Positions 17,705 through 28,925 of a stretch of DNA of 64,000 bases are shown piece by piece. The notes under the pieces were generated by a model. That model was not told the DNA's origin. It saw nothing but the letters and a program-made list of their open reading frames with translations, and ran no database searches. Position numbers and translations under genes: made by a program. Position 1 is the stretch's first letter. Each line of letters starts with the position of its first letter. Origin of the DNA: Burkholderiales bacterium (GTDB lineage: Bacteria; Pseudomonadota; Gammaproteobacteria; Burkholderiales; Ga0077523); NCBI GenBank assembly GCA_022843925.1, contig JALHMS010000017.1, positions 58,587-122,586 of the forward strand. The letters run 5' to 3'.

Positions 17705-19414
17705 ATGTACGTATACGATCAGGTGGACCGAACCATCGTCGCGGAGCGCGTCGCGCAATACCGCGATCAGCTGCGCCGCTTTCAGGCAGGGACGTTGTCG
17801 GAAGACGAGTTCCGCCCGCTGCGGCTGCAGAACGGGCTCTACATCCAGAAGCACGCGCCGATGCTCCGCGTCGCGATCCCCTACGGACTGCTGTCATCCA
17901 CCCAGCTGCGGAAGCTCGCGACCATCGCGCGGAAGTACGACCGCGGCTATGCGCACTTCACGACGCGCCAGAACATCCAGTACAACTGGCCCCGTCTCGA
18001 GGACACCGGTGACATCCTCGCGGACCTCGCCTCGGTCGAGATGCATGCCATCCAGACGAGCGGCAACTGCGTGCGAAACATCACCTCCGACGAGTTCGCC
18101 GGCATCGCGCCCGACGAGATCCTCGATCCGCGGCCCATGGCCGAGATTCTTCGTCAGTGGTCCACGTTCCACCCCGAATTCGCCTTCCTGCCGCGGAAAT
18201 TCAAGATCGCCGTGAGCGCCGCCGCCGAGGACCGTGCCGCGACGGCCTTCCACGACATCGGCCTCCACCTCGAGAAGGACGATTCGGGCGGGATCCGTGT
18301 CCGCGTCCTCGTGGGTGGCGGCATGGGGCGCACTCCCATCGTCGGCGTCGTCATCCGCGAGGATCTGCCCTGGGAGCACACGCTCACCTACGTCGAGGCG
18401 ATCCTCCGGGTCTACAACCGCCACGGTCGCCGCGACAACATGTACAAGGCGCGGATCAAGATCCTCGTGAAGGCGCTCGGGCCCGACGAGTTCGCGCGGC
18501 AGGTGGAGGAGGAGTGGGTGCATCTGAAGGACGGCGCCGGGCTGCTGACCCGCGAGGAGTACGACCGTGTCGCGGCGTACTTCGTGGCACCGGCCTACGC
18601 GACGCTGCCGTCGGTGGACGCTGCCCAGGAGTCCCGCCTCGCGGACGACGCGCCGTTCCGCCGCTGGGTCGGCCGTGCCGTGCGTCCCCATCGCGTGCCG
18701 GGCTATCGCGCCGTGGTGCTGTCGCTCAAACCCACCGGAGTGCCGCCCGGTGACGTGACCGCCGACCAGATGGACCGCATCGCCGACTGGGCCGAGCGCT
18801 TCGGCTTCGGCGAGCTGCGCGTGTCGCACGAGCAGAACGTGATCCTGCCCGACGTGCGCCTCTCCGATCTCCACGTGCTCTGGCAGGAGGCCCGCGCCCA
18901 CGGCCTCGCCACGGCGAACCAGGGGTTGCTGACGGACATCATCTGCTGCCCGGGCGGCGACTTCTGCTCGCTCGCCAACGCGAAGTCGATTCCCATCGCC
19001 GAGGCCGTGCAGCGCCGCTTCGACGATCTCGACTACCTGCACGACATCGGTGAGATCAACCTCAACATCTCGGGTTGCATGAACTCCTGCGGCCATCATC
19101 ACGCCGGCCACATCGGCATCCTCGGCGTCGACAAGGACGGGGCCGAGTGGTACCAGGTGTCGATCGGCGGCGCCGACGGTTCCTCCGCCGGCCGCGGCCG
19201 CAGTGCCATCGGCAAGGTGATCGGCCCGTCCTTCGCCGCGGACGCCATGCCCGAGGTCATCGCGCGCCTCATCGAGACCTATCTCGCACTGCGCACCGAC
19301 GGCGAGCGCTTCATCGATGTCGTCGAGCGCACCGGCATCGCTCCATTCAAGACCCGCGTCTATGCCACCCCGGTGGCTTCGTCACAACCCGCCGAGGAGG
19401 CCGCCGATGCCTGA
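17705..19414 (+). CDS. cysI: Siroheme sulfite (nitrite) reductase hemoprotein
   Basis: A 569-residue protein with two ferredoxin-like halves and two siroheme-Fe4S4 domains. The metal ligands are the C-x5-C pair of CCPGGDFC and the SGCMNSCGHH motif near residues 455-463. The active-site region HFTTRQNIQYNW near 80 and the repeated GFGELRVSHEQN near 366 fit the family. It reduces sulfite to sulfide with six electrons. No cysJ flavoprotein is adjacent, so the electron donor is likely ferredoxin or another reductase. The start MYVYDQVD at 17705 is chosen over the longer open frame. It overlaps the DUF934 gene by 8 bases. Confidence 0.92.
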   Translation: MYVYDQVDRTIVAERVAQYRDQLRRFQAGTLSEDEFRPLRLQNGLYIQKHAPMLRVAIPYGLLSSTQLRKLATIARKYDRGYAHFTTRQNIQYNWPRLEDTGDILADLASVEMHAIQTSGNCVRNITSDEFAGIAPDEILDPRPMAEILRQWSTFHPEFAFLPRKFKIAVSAAAEDRAATAFHDIGLHLEKDDSGGIRVRVLVGGGMGRTPIVGVVIREDLPWEHTLTYVEAILRVYNRHGRRDNMYKARIKILVKALGPDEFARQVEEEWVHLKDGAGLLTREEYDRVAAYFVAPAYATLPSVDAAQESRLADDAPFRRWVGRAVRPHRVPGYRAVVLSLKPTGVPPGDVTADQMDRIADWAERFGFGELRVSHEQNVILPDVRLSDLHVLWQEARAHGLATANQGLLTDIICCPGGDFCSLANAKSIPIAEAVQRRFDDLDYLHDIGEINLNISGCMNSCGHHHAGHIGILGVDKDGAEWYQVSIGGADGSSAGRGRSAIGKVIGPSFAADAMPEVIARLIETYLALRTDGERFIDVVERTGIAPFKTRVYATPVASSQPAEEAADA

Positions 19415-19928
19415 AATCATCCTGCGAGACCGGGTGGTCGCCGACCCCTGGCAGGTCCTTCGTCCCGAGGCGGGAGCGGCTCCTGAACTGCCTGCCGGCC
19501 CCGTTCTCGTCCCGCTCGCGACCTGGCTCGATCAGGCCGATGCGCTCGTCGGCCGCGGCGATGCCGGCGTCTGGATCGCCTCCCACGAGGATCCCGCAAC
19601 GCTGCGTGCGTGGCTCGATCGCCTGCCTCTCGTCGCCGTCGACTTCCCGAAGTTCACCGATGGCCGTGGGTACTCCATCGGACATCTGCTGCGCACCCGA
19701 TACGGATATCGCGGCGAACTGCGGGCCATCGGCGACGTCCTGCCGGATCAGCTCGACTACCTGCGTCGCGTGGGCTTCGATGCCTACGCCGTCCGGGCCG
19801 ACAAGGACATCCGCGATGCGCTCCGGCTGCTCACGACGTTCTCGGAGCCGTACCAGAATTCGTGGGAACCGCCGCTGCCTGCCTTCCGCCGGGTCGCGCG
19901 CGGGCAGGTGACGGAGCTGCCGCGATGA
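19407..19928 (+). CDS. DUF934 protein associated with sulfite reductase
   Basis: A 173-residue protein starting MPEIILRD, with the DUF934 hallmark FPKFTDGRGYS near residues 81-91 and RY.Y.GELRAIGDVLPDQL following. The family is almost always encoded directly after a siroheme sulfite reductase and is annotated as probably involved in sulfite reduction; its biochemical function is not established. No cofactor motif or cysteine cluster is visible. It overlaps cysI by 8 bases and cysH by 4 (ATGA), so it is locked into the operon between two reductive steps. Confidence 0.88.
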   Translation: MPEIILRDRVVADPWQVLRPEAGAAPELPAGPVLVPLATWLDQADALVGRGDAGVWIASHEDPATLRAWLDRLPLVAVDFPKFTDGRGYSIGHLLRTRYGYRGELRAIGDVLPDQLDYLRRVGFDAYAVRADKDIRDALRLLTTFSEPYQNSWEPPLPAFRRVARGQVTELPR

Positions 19929-20647
19929 CGGCCGCGACCACCATCGTTGTGCGCCGTGCCGAAGTGCTGGCGCGACTCGACGCGATCGTCCGCGAGTTCC
20001 CGCGCGTCTCACTGGCGTCGAGCCTCGGCGCCGAGGACATGGTCCTCACCGACATCATCCTGCGCGAGCGCCTGCCGGTGCGGATCTTCACGCTCGACAC
20101 GGGTCGCCTCCATGCCGACACCGTCGGACTGATCGGTCGCGTGAAGGCCCACTATGGCCACGACATCGAGGTGTTCCGACCGGTGGCGGAGAGCGTCGAC
20201 GCCTACGTGCGCGAGCACGGCGCCAACGCCTTCTACGAGAGCGTCGATCTGCGCAAGCGCTGCTGTGCCATCCGCAAGGTGGAACCCCTCGCGCGCGCGC
20301 TTTCCGGACAGCAGGCGTGGGTGACGGGTCTGCGGCGCGCGCAGGCCGTGACACGCACGGACCTCCCTTGGCGCGAGCACGACGCCGTGCACGGCATCGA
20401 GAAGTTCAACCCGCTCGCCGACTGGTCGGAGGACGATGTCTGGACTTGCCTTCGCAGTGCGGGCGTCCCCTACAATCCGCTGCACGATCGGGGCTACCCG
20501 TCTATCGGCTGCGACCCCTGCACGCGGGCGATCCGTCCGGGCGAGGACGTCCGTGCCGGTCGCTGGTGGTGGGAGAGCAGCGACAGCAAGGAATGCGGCC
20601 TGCACGTGGCGACCGCATCCGCTTCGGAGGTTGCCCTTGAACGCTGA
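19925..20647 (+). CDS. cysH: Adenylyl-sulfate (APS) reductase
   Basis: A 240-residue PAPS/APS reductase-family protein. The nucleotide-binding core is SLGAEDMVLTD near 33-43. Two cysteine pairs, C113-C114 and C196-xx-C199, are the ligands of the [4Fe-4S] cluster that distinguishes APS reductases from PAPS reductases. C224 in ECGLH is the catalytic cysteine. It reduces APS to sulfite and AMP using thioredoxin or glutaredoxin. An APS-type enzyme explains why no APS kinase (cysC) is needed here. The ATGA overlap with the DUF934 gene fixes the start at 19925. Confidence 0.93.
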   Translation: MTAATTIVVRRAEVLARLDAIVREFPRVSLASSLGAEDMVLTDIILRERLPVRIFTLDTGRLHADTVGLIGRVKAHYGHDIEVFRPVAESVDAYVREHGANAFYESVDLRKRCCAIRKVEPLARALSGQQAWVTGLRRAQAVTRTDLPWREHDAVHGIEKFNPLADWSEDDVWTCLRSAGVPYNPLHDRGYPSIGCDPCTRAIRPGEDVRAGRWWWESSDSKECGLHVATASASEVALER

Positions 20648-21560
20648 TCTCAACCTTGCGTCGCCCCGTCTCGGGCACCTCGACTGGCTCGAGTCGGAGG
20701 CCATCCACATCCTCCGCGAAGTGGCGGCTGAATGTCGGAAACCCGCGCTCCTGTTCTCGGGCGGCAAGGATTCCATCGTGCTGCTGCGCCTTGCCGAGAA
20801 GGCCTTCCGGCCGGGCCGCTTCCCGTTCCCGCTGGTGCACATCGATACCGGCCACAACTTCCCGGAAGTCATCGCCTTCCGCGACAAGCGCGTGGCCGAG
20901 CTGGGCGAGCATCTGATCGTCGGCCATCTCGACGACGCCATCCGGGCCGGCCGCATCCGACTGCGCACGCCGGACGAGAGTCGCAACCGGCATCAGTCGG
21001 TGACGCTGCTGGAGACCATCGCCGAGCACGGGTTCGATGCCTGCATCGGTGGTGCGCGCCGCGACGAAGAGAAGGCGCGTGCGAAGGAGCGCGTGTTCTC
21101 GTTCCGCGACGAGTTCGGGCAATGGGATCCGAAGAATCAGCGGCCCGAACTGTGGAGCCTGTACAACACCCGCGTGCATCCCGGCGAGAACATGCGCGTG
21201 TTCCCGATCAGCAACTGGACCGAGCTGGATGTGTGGCAGTACATCGCGCGCGAAGGTCTCGAAGTCCCGCACATCTACTACGCCCACGAGCGCGAGGTCG
21301 TGCGGCGCCCCGGGGGGCTGCTGCCCGTGTCGGATCTCGTGCAGCCGCGGGCCGGCGAAACGGTCGAGCGCGTGACCGTCCGCTTCCGCACCGTGGGCGA
21401 CATGACCTGCACGTGCCCCGTGGAGTCGCCGGCGCGCAACGCGCACGAGATCATCGACGAGACGGCCGTGACGCGCATCACCGAGCGCGGCGCGACCCGC
21501 ATGGACGACCAGACCTCCGACGCGTCCATGGAACTGAGAAAGAAGGAGGGCTACTTCTGA
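20637..21560 (+). CDS. cysD: Sulfate adenylyltransferase subunit 2
   Basis: A 307-residue PP-loop enzyme that adenylylates sulfate to APS together with the GTPase CysN. The PP-loop is LLFSGGKDSIV near residues 38-48, with HIDTGHNF, GGARRDEEKARAKER and the C-terminal MTCTCPVES following, all typical. The start is TTG at 20637, six bases after a GGAGG ribosome-binding site and 11 bases inside cysH; no in-frame ATG occurs before the conserved region. Stop and cysN start overlap in TGATG. Confidence 0.94.
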   Translation: MNADLNLASPRLGHLDWLESEAIHILREVAAECRKPALLFSGGKDSIVLLRLAEKAFRPGRFPFPLVHIDTGHNFPEVIAFRDKRVAELGEHLIVGHLDDAIRAGRIRLRTPDESRNRHQSVTLLETIAEHGFDACIGGARRDEEKARAKERVFSFRDEFGQWDPKNQRPELWSLYNTRVHPGENMRVFPISNWTELDVWQYIAREGLEVPHIYYAHEREVVRRPGGLLPVSDLVQPRAGETVERVTVRFRTVGDMTCTCPVESPARNAHEIIDETAVTRITERGATRMDDQTSDASMELRKKEGYF

Positions 21561-22831
21561 TGTCCGCCATCGAAAGAATTCCGCCCGTCGACACGGGCGT
21601 GCTCCGCTTTTCCACCGCGGGCAGCGTCGACGACGGCAAGAGCACGCTCATCGGGCGCCTGCTCTACGACACCAAGGCCATCTTCGAGGACCAGCTCGCA
21701 TCCATCGAACGCACGTCGAAGGGGCGCGGCCAGTCCGCGGTCGATCTGTCGCTCCTGACCGACGGCCTGATGGCCGAGCGGGAGCAGGGCATCACGATCG
21801 ACGTCGCGTACCGCTACTTCTCCACGCCGTCGCGCAAGTTCATCATCGCCGACACGCCGGGGCACGAGCAGTACACGCGCAACATGGTGACGGGCGCGTC
21901 CACCGCCGATCTCGCGATCGTCCTCGTCGATGCGCGGAAAGGGCTCCTGCCGCAGTCGCGGCGCCATGCGTACATCGCGAGCCTGCTGCGGATCCCGCAC
22001 GTGGTGCTGGCCGTGAACAAGATGGATCTCGTCCACCACGACGAGCGCGTGTTCCGCGAGATCGTCGCCGCCTTCAACGACTTCGCGAAGGGTCTCGGCA
22101 TCGGGCGCATCGACGCGATCCCGCTTTCGGCGCTGAACGGCGACATGGTGGTCGACCGTGGCGATCGCCTGCCGTGGTATCAGGGGCCGACGCTGCTGGA
22201 CCTGCTCGAGTCGGCGGATGTGGGTCGCGGTGCCGAGGCCGGACCGCTGTTCTTTCCCGTGCAGTGGGTCGCGCGGCCGGGCGACAGCGGCGTCGAAGGT
22301 GCCCGCGGGTACGCCGGCCGCATCGAGGCCGGGCACGTCGCGCCCGGAGATGCCGTGACGGTGCTGCCGTCGGGGCGGACGTCGAAGGTGCGCTCGGTGC
22401 GCACGCTCGACGGCGAACTCGACCGCGCCCACGCCGGGCAGTCCGTCACGCTCGTGCTCGACGACCAGATCGACGTGTCGCGCGGGGATGTCATCGCGAC
22501 CACCGGGCACGCGCTCACGGTTTCCCGCGAGTTCGAGGCGACGCTCTGCTGGTTCGCCGACGAGCCGTTCGAGCGTCAGCGGCGGTATCTCGTGAAACAC
22601 GGCACGCAGACGGTGCGGGCGATGTTCGATCGTCCGCGGTTCCGCATCGACGTGAACTCGCTCGGCGTGGAAGAGACCGACACGCTGCGCCTCAACGACA
22701 TCGGCAGCATCGGCGTCCGCACCGCCCAGCCGCTCGCGTTCGCGCCCTATCGCGAGAACGCCGCCGCCGGCAGCTTCATCGTGATCGACGAGGCCACCAA
22801 TGCCACCGTCGCCGCCGGGTTGGTCGCCTGA
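21560..22831 (+). CDS. cysN: Sulfate adenylyltransferase subunit 1 (GTPase)
   Basis: A 423-residue translational-GTPase-like protein that drives APS synthesis by CysD through GTP hydrolysis. G1 is GSVDDGKST at 21-29, G2 lies in EREQGITIDVAYRYF, G3 is DTPGHEQY, and G4 is NKMD. Two beta-barrel domains follow (EF-Tu-like). It ends near residue 423 without the fused APS kinase domain found in CysNC proteins, consistent with the APS-type CysH. One-base overlap with cysD. Confidence 0.95.
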   Translation: MSAIERIPPVDTGVLRFSTAGSVDDGKSTLIGRLLYDTKAIFEDQLASIERTSKGRGQSAVDLSLLTDGLMAEREQGITIDVAYRYFSTPSRKFIIADTPGHEQYTRNMVTGASTADLAIVLVDARKGLLPQSRRHAYIASLLRIPHVVLAVNKMDLVHHDERVFREIVAAFNDFAKGLGIGRIDAIPLSALNGDMVVDRGDRLPWYQGPTLLDLLESADVGRGAEAGPLFFPVQWVARPGDSGVEGARGYAGRIEAGHVAPGDAVTVLPSGRTSKVRSVRTLDGELDRAHAGQSVTLVLDDQIDVSRGDVIATTGHALTVSREFEATLCWFADEPFERQRRYLVKHGTQTVRAMFDRPRFRIDVNSLGVEETDTLRLNDIGSIGVRTAQPLAFAPYRENAAAGSFIVIDEATNATVAAGLVA

Positions 22832-22834
22832 TCC

Positions 22835-23626
22835 ATGACGACTTCCAATGCTTCCCGCCGGATCGTCGGCAAGGTCTGGCTCGTGGGTGCCGGCCCCGGC
22901 GCGCCCGATCTGCTCACGCTGCGGGCGGCCGATCTTCTGGCCCGCGCGGACATCGTCTTCCATGACGCGCTCGTGCATCCCGGCACGCTTGCGCTGGCCC
23001 GGCGCGCGAAGCTCGTCCCGGTCGGCAAGCGCGCCGGCCACGTCTCCACGGACCAGCGGTTCATCAACTCGCACCTCGTCGAGGCCGCGACCCATCACGA
23101 AGTGATCGTCCGCCTGAAGGGGGGCGATCCGATGCTCTTCGGTCGTGCCCAGGAGGAGATCGACGGTCTGGTCGCCGCGGGCGTGCCGTTCGAGGTGGTC
23201 CCGGGAATCACCGCGGCACTCGCGGCCTCGGCCGACCTCGGAGTCTCGCTGACCCGGCGCGGCATGAGTCGCAGCGTGACGTTCGCGACGCCGCGCATCG
23301 GGCCAGGCGAGGCGTCCTCGGACTGGGCAGTGGCGGCCGGCCGGGCGGACACGACGGTTCTCTACATGGCGGCCGGCACGCGGGTCGAGACCGTTCGCGC
23401 GCTCCACGCCGCAGGGCGGGCGCTTTCCACGCCGGTCGTGGTGGTCGAGAACGCATCGTTGCCGGATACGCGACGCATCGTCGCGACCTTGGGTGACCTT
23501 GCGACGCTTCCGCTGGACGAGTCCTCCGGACCCGTCCTGGTCCTCGTCGGTGAGGTCTACGGCGAACTGCTGGCGGCAGCGGATGCCGCGGTGGGCGTGG
23601 GCGCCGTCCGCGCCGGCGTGCGATGA
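22835..23626 (+). CDS. cobA: Uroporphyrinogen-III C-methyltransferase
   Basis: A 263-residue SAM-dependent enzyme (SUMT) that methylates uroporphyrinogen III at C2 and C7 to give precorrin-2. The N-terminal VGAGPGAPDLLTLRA, the VRLKGGDPMLFGR loop near 91-103 and VVPGITAALA near 125 are diagnostic. It begins three bases after the cysN stop, placing cofactor synthesis in the sulfate operon. It is the single-function form rather than the trifunctional CysG, so precorrin-2 oxidation needs another gene. Confidence 0.94.
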   Translation: MTTSNASRRIVGKVWLVGAGPGAPDLLTLRAADLLARADIVFHDALVHPGTLALARRAKLVPVGKRAGHVSTDQRFINSHLVEAATHHEVIVRLKGGDPMLFGRAQEEIDGLVAAGVPFEVVPGITAALAASADLGVSLTRRGMSRSVTFATPRIGPGEASSDWAVAAGRADTTVLYMAAGTRVETVRALHAAGRALSTPVVVVENASLPDTRRIVATLGDLATLPLDESSGPVLVLVGEVYGELLAAADAAVGVGAVRAGVR

Positions 23627-24021
23627 GTGCATCGGCCGCTGCGACGCCCCGCACAGGCATCGTCCTCTTCGCGCACGGCGCCCGGGACCCCGGATGGGCG
23701 GGGCCGCTGCGCGCCATCGCGGATCGCATCCGCGAGGCAAGCCCGGGTCTGCGGGTCGAGTTGGCGTTCCTGGAGTTCATGGCGCCGTCGCTTGCCGACG
23801 CCGTCGCGGCGATGACCACGGACGGGTTCGACCGGATCACGCTCGTGCCGCTCTTCCTGGCCCAGGGCGGCCATCTCAAGAAGGATCTCCCGGTGCTGCT
23901 GGCGGACATCCGTGCGCGGCATCCCGGTGTCGACATCCGCGTTACGCCCGCCATCGGTGATGCGCCGGAACTGGTGTCGGCCATTGCCGAGTGGGCGCTC
24001 CGTCAGCACGGTGGTGCCTGA
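23623..24021 (+). CDS. CbiX-type sirohydrochlorin chelatase, short form
   Basis: A 132-residue single CbiX domain. The metal-binding histidine is in LFAHGARDPGW near residue 18, and a second lies in PLFLAQGGHLKKDLP near 84. Short CbiX proteins dimerise and insert Fe2+ (siroheme) or Co2+ into sirohydrochlorin. Next to cobA and sulfite reductase, ferrochelation to siroheme is the likely job. ATGA overlap with cobA. It is the last gene of the operon; the next gene is convergent with a 27-base gap. Confidence 0.9.
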   Translation: MSASAAATPRTGIVLFAHGARDPGWAGPLRAIADRIREASPGLRVELAFLEFMAPSLADAVAAMTTDGFDRITLVPLFLAQGGHLKKDLPVLLADIRARHPGVDIRVTPAIGDAPELVSAIAEWALRQHGGA

Positions 24022-24048
24022 TGCCGGGTGCCCGGTTCCGCCGGCCCG

Positions 24049-25999
<1,951 letters not shown>

Positions 26000-26000
<1 letters not shown>

Positions 26001-27214
26001 CAGAACGCTCGCATCGGGCGGCTGCCGCCGCCGCCGGGCGGGGCGCCTTCCGCGAGCCGCGCCTGCACGGCCACGCGATCGCCGACTTTCAGTTCACCGG
26101 AGGTGATCTCGACCGTCCGGTTGTCTGCCAGGCCAGTCGTCACCGCGATGGGAACGAGTTCCTCGCCGCGGGCGACGAAGACGCGCGCGCCGGGGCCGCG
26201 GCTGCCGCCGCCGGCCTTAGCCTTGTCGTCGGGTTTGCCGGCGGGCTTCGCACCGGCGGTCTGCGGCTTGCCGCCCGGTGCGGATTCCTTCGGTCGGAAC
26301 CGGAGCGCGGCTGCCGGCACGAGCAGGGTGTCGTCGCGCTGATCGACCTGCACCGCGATGTAGGCCGTCATGCCGGGCATCAGCACGAGATCCCGGTTGT
26401 CTACGCCCACGACGACGTTATAGGTGACGACATTCTGCTGGATGATCGGGCTCAGGCGGATCTGCCGCACCGTGCCTTCGAAGTTCCGGCCGGGAAAGGC
26501 GTCGACGGTGAACTTGACGGTCTGGTCGGTCCGCACGCGACCGATGTCCGCCTCGGCGACGTTGGTGTCGATCTGCATGTTTGCGAGGTCCTGCGCGATC
26601 TGGAAGAGCGTCGGCGTCTGGAAGCTGGCCGCGACGGTCTGCCCCAGGTCGACCGAGCGGGCGACCACGGTGCCTGAGACCGGCGACCGGATCACGCTGA
26701 AGTCGAGATTGGCCTTGTCGCGGGCGAGCTGGCCGCGGGCCGAGCGCAACTGGGCCTCGGCGGACTTCCGGGTCTGGATCGCCTGGTCGAGATCCTGCTG
26801 CGGCACGTAGTCCTGGCGCAGCAGCTCCCGGATCCGCGCCTCGTTCACCCGGGCGAACTCGAGTGCGGCCGTGGCGTTGGCGACGTTGCCACTGCTTTGC
26901 TCGACGGCAGCGCGGAAGAGGGTCGGATCCAGTTCGAGCAGGATCTGACCTTCCTCGACCTTCGAGTTGAAATCGGCATACATGCGCTGGACCGTCCCGG
27001 AAACCTGCGTGCCGACGTTCACGAGGGCCACGGGGTTCAGGGTGCCGTTGGCAGTGACCGTCTGGGTGATCGGCCCGCGCGAGACCTCTTCGAACTGATA
27101 GCGCTCGTCGAGCGTCTTCACCTGCGATGTCTGCCAGGTGCGCCAGCCGTAGAGGGCGGCCGCGCCGAGCGCGGCCACCACGGCGAGCTGGACGGCGACC
27201 CGTGTCCATTTCAT
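26000..27214 (-). CDS. MacA-type periplasmic adaptor (membrane fusion protein)
   Basis: A 404-residue adaptor with one N-terminal membrane anchor (about 6-24), a lipoyl/barrel-sandwich domain split around a long alpha-hairpin (about 90-165), and beta-barrel and membrane-proximal domains. NVGTQVSGTV and SPVSGTVVARSVDLGQTVA are the two half-lipoyl motifs. An unusual low-complexity stretch rich in Gly, Pro, Ala and Lys (about 305-335) interrupts the C-terminal part, and the chain ends in a Gly-rich segment. It bridges the permease to the TolC-like protein. Four-base overlap with the tolC-like gene. Confidence 0.92.
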
Positions 27215-28680
27215 GGTTTCGTTTCCCCGGGATTCGGTCCGCGCGCGTGGCGGACATCGGTGAACAGCGACATGTCGAGCGTCCCGACCGCCCTCGCGAG
27301 CGTGATCTTGGCCACGTTCCAGCGATAGCGGGCCTGGATGCGTTGCAGGTTGGCCGAAGCCAGCGCGCTCTGCGCGTTCATCAGGTCGGCCAAGGTGCCG
27401 GCGCCTGCACGGTAGCGGCCCAGCGCGAGTTCGTAGGATTCGTTGGCGCTGGCGACGAGATCGGCGGCCGCACCCAGGGATTCCCCCTGCGTGCGCACCG
27501 TCTGGTAGGCCTGCCAGACCTCGAGGCCGACGTCGTTGCGCAGCCGATCGCGATCGGCTTGCCGTTGTTCGACGCGTTCCTGGGCGGCGCGGATCCGGTA
27601 GCTGAGCTGGTAGCCGGTGAAGATCGGGACCGTGAGCGAGAGTCCGACCACACCGGTCCGTGTTTCGAGGCCCGGGTTCACCGAGGTGCCGGAAAGATTC
27701 CCCGTGGCCGAGACGGAGGGCTGGCTCGCCGACTCCTGCACGCGGACGGAGGCTTCGGCGGACCGCACCTGCGCATCCGCCGCGAGGATGTCCGGGCGCC
27801 GCAGGAGCGCGGCGTCGATGAGCCGATCGACGGCAGCCTCGGCAAGGCGCCGGACTTCGAGGTCTGCCGGCGGCGCGATCTTCAACAGGCGGCTGGCGGG
27901 GAGCCCCATGCGGTTCGCGAGAACGCCGCGGGCCGCGGCGGCGTCGCCTTCTGCCTGGGTCTGGGTGAGGCGGGCCTGCGACATCGCGGTCTGTGCCTGC
28001 AGGACATCCGCCCGGGTGGCAGCGCCGGCGGCCTGCCGGCCCCGGGCGGCGTCGAGACTCTGCTGGCTCGCGCGCGTGGCGGCGATGGCGGCGGCCACGG
28101 CTTCCTCGGCCGCGAACAGTCCGAAATAGGCATCGGTCGTGGACTGCAGGACGGTCTGCAGGGTCGCATCGTGGGTCCAGTCGGCTGCCAGGAGCGCGTC
28201 GCGGGCCTGGTCGAGTGTCGCCTCGCGGCCGCCGGCATCGAGCAGCAGGTAGTTGAAGGACAGGGTGCCGGTGGCCAGGTCCCGATTGCCCGGTGCGATC
28301 GTGTTGCGCGCATTGGCCCGCTGGACGCCGAGGGTGCCCGTCACGTTCGGAAGGTAGGCACTCCGGGCGACGCCGACTTCGGCGGCGGCGGCGCGGGCGG
28401 CGGCCCACGTCTGGCGGGTCTGCGGGTTGGCGCACAGCGCGCGATCAAGGGCATCGACCAGGGCGATGGCGTCGGGCATCCGACCCGGATTGCAGTAGGG
28501 CGCGGTCATCGTCCCACCCCACGCCAGCGCGGGAGCGCCCGGATGACCCGACGCCGTGTCGAAAGGGTCTCCAGGCGCCGCCATTGCGAGCGCACCGCCG
28601 AAGAGTAAGGCGATGCCGACCGTTGCGCGCATGGCCGTGGTGACGGCGGGGCGGGCGGGTACTCGGGGGGCTCGATGCAT
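27211..28680 (-). CDS. TolC-family outer membrane efflux protein
   Basis: About 489 residues from the ATG at 28680. The ATG at 28632 is equally plausible because it gives a compact signal peptide (MRATVGIALLFGGALAMA). Two repeats of long amphipathic helices typical of TolC are visible, with motifs such as R.AY.PNVTG in the first half and LARAVG near the end. It forms the outer membrane duct for the MacA/MacB-type system encoded downstream. Four-gene operon with overlaps throughout. Substrate unknown; macrolides, peptides or lipids are possibilities from the family. Confidence 0.9.
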   Translation of the reverse strand: MHRAPRVPARPAVTTAMRATVGIALLFGGALAMAAPGDPFDTASGHPGAPALAWGGTMTAPYCNPGRMPDAIALVDALDRALCANPQTRQTWAAARAAAAEVGVARSAYLPNVTGTLGVQRANARNTIAPGNRDLATGTLSFNYLLLDAGGREATLDQARDALLAADWTHDATLQTVLQSTTDAYFGLFAAEEAVAAAIAATRASQQSLDAARGRQAAGAATRADVLQAQTAMSQARLTQTQAEGDAAAARGVLANRMGLPASRLLKIAPPADLEVRRLAEAAVDRLIDAALLRRPDILAADAQVRSAEASVRVQESASQPSVSATGNLSGTSVNPGLETRTGVVGLSLTVPIFTGYQLSYRIRAAQERVEQRQADRDRLRNDVGLEVWQAYQTVRTQGESLGAAADLVASANESYELALGRYRAGAGTLADLMNAQSALASANLQRIQARYRWNVAKITLARAVGTLDMSLFTDVRHARGPNPGETKP

Positions 28681-28925
28681 GGCGTCGATTGAACCACGGT
28701 TGGCTTGCATCAGCCTGTCTCGGGGGGGAAGTTGTGTCGCGAAGTCCGGGTGCCGCGGAGGCCGAAGCCCGGATCAGGGACTCCCTTCGCTTCGCCAGGT
28801 TCCAACCGTCGTGCCATCCAGGCCATGGCGGGGGGCTCACTGCTCAAGTGGGCCCACCGCCGGCCGTTAGGCGGGAGGTCCCGTCGGGCGGATTCAAGAG
28901 TCTGCTCCGGAAGACACGGAAACCC

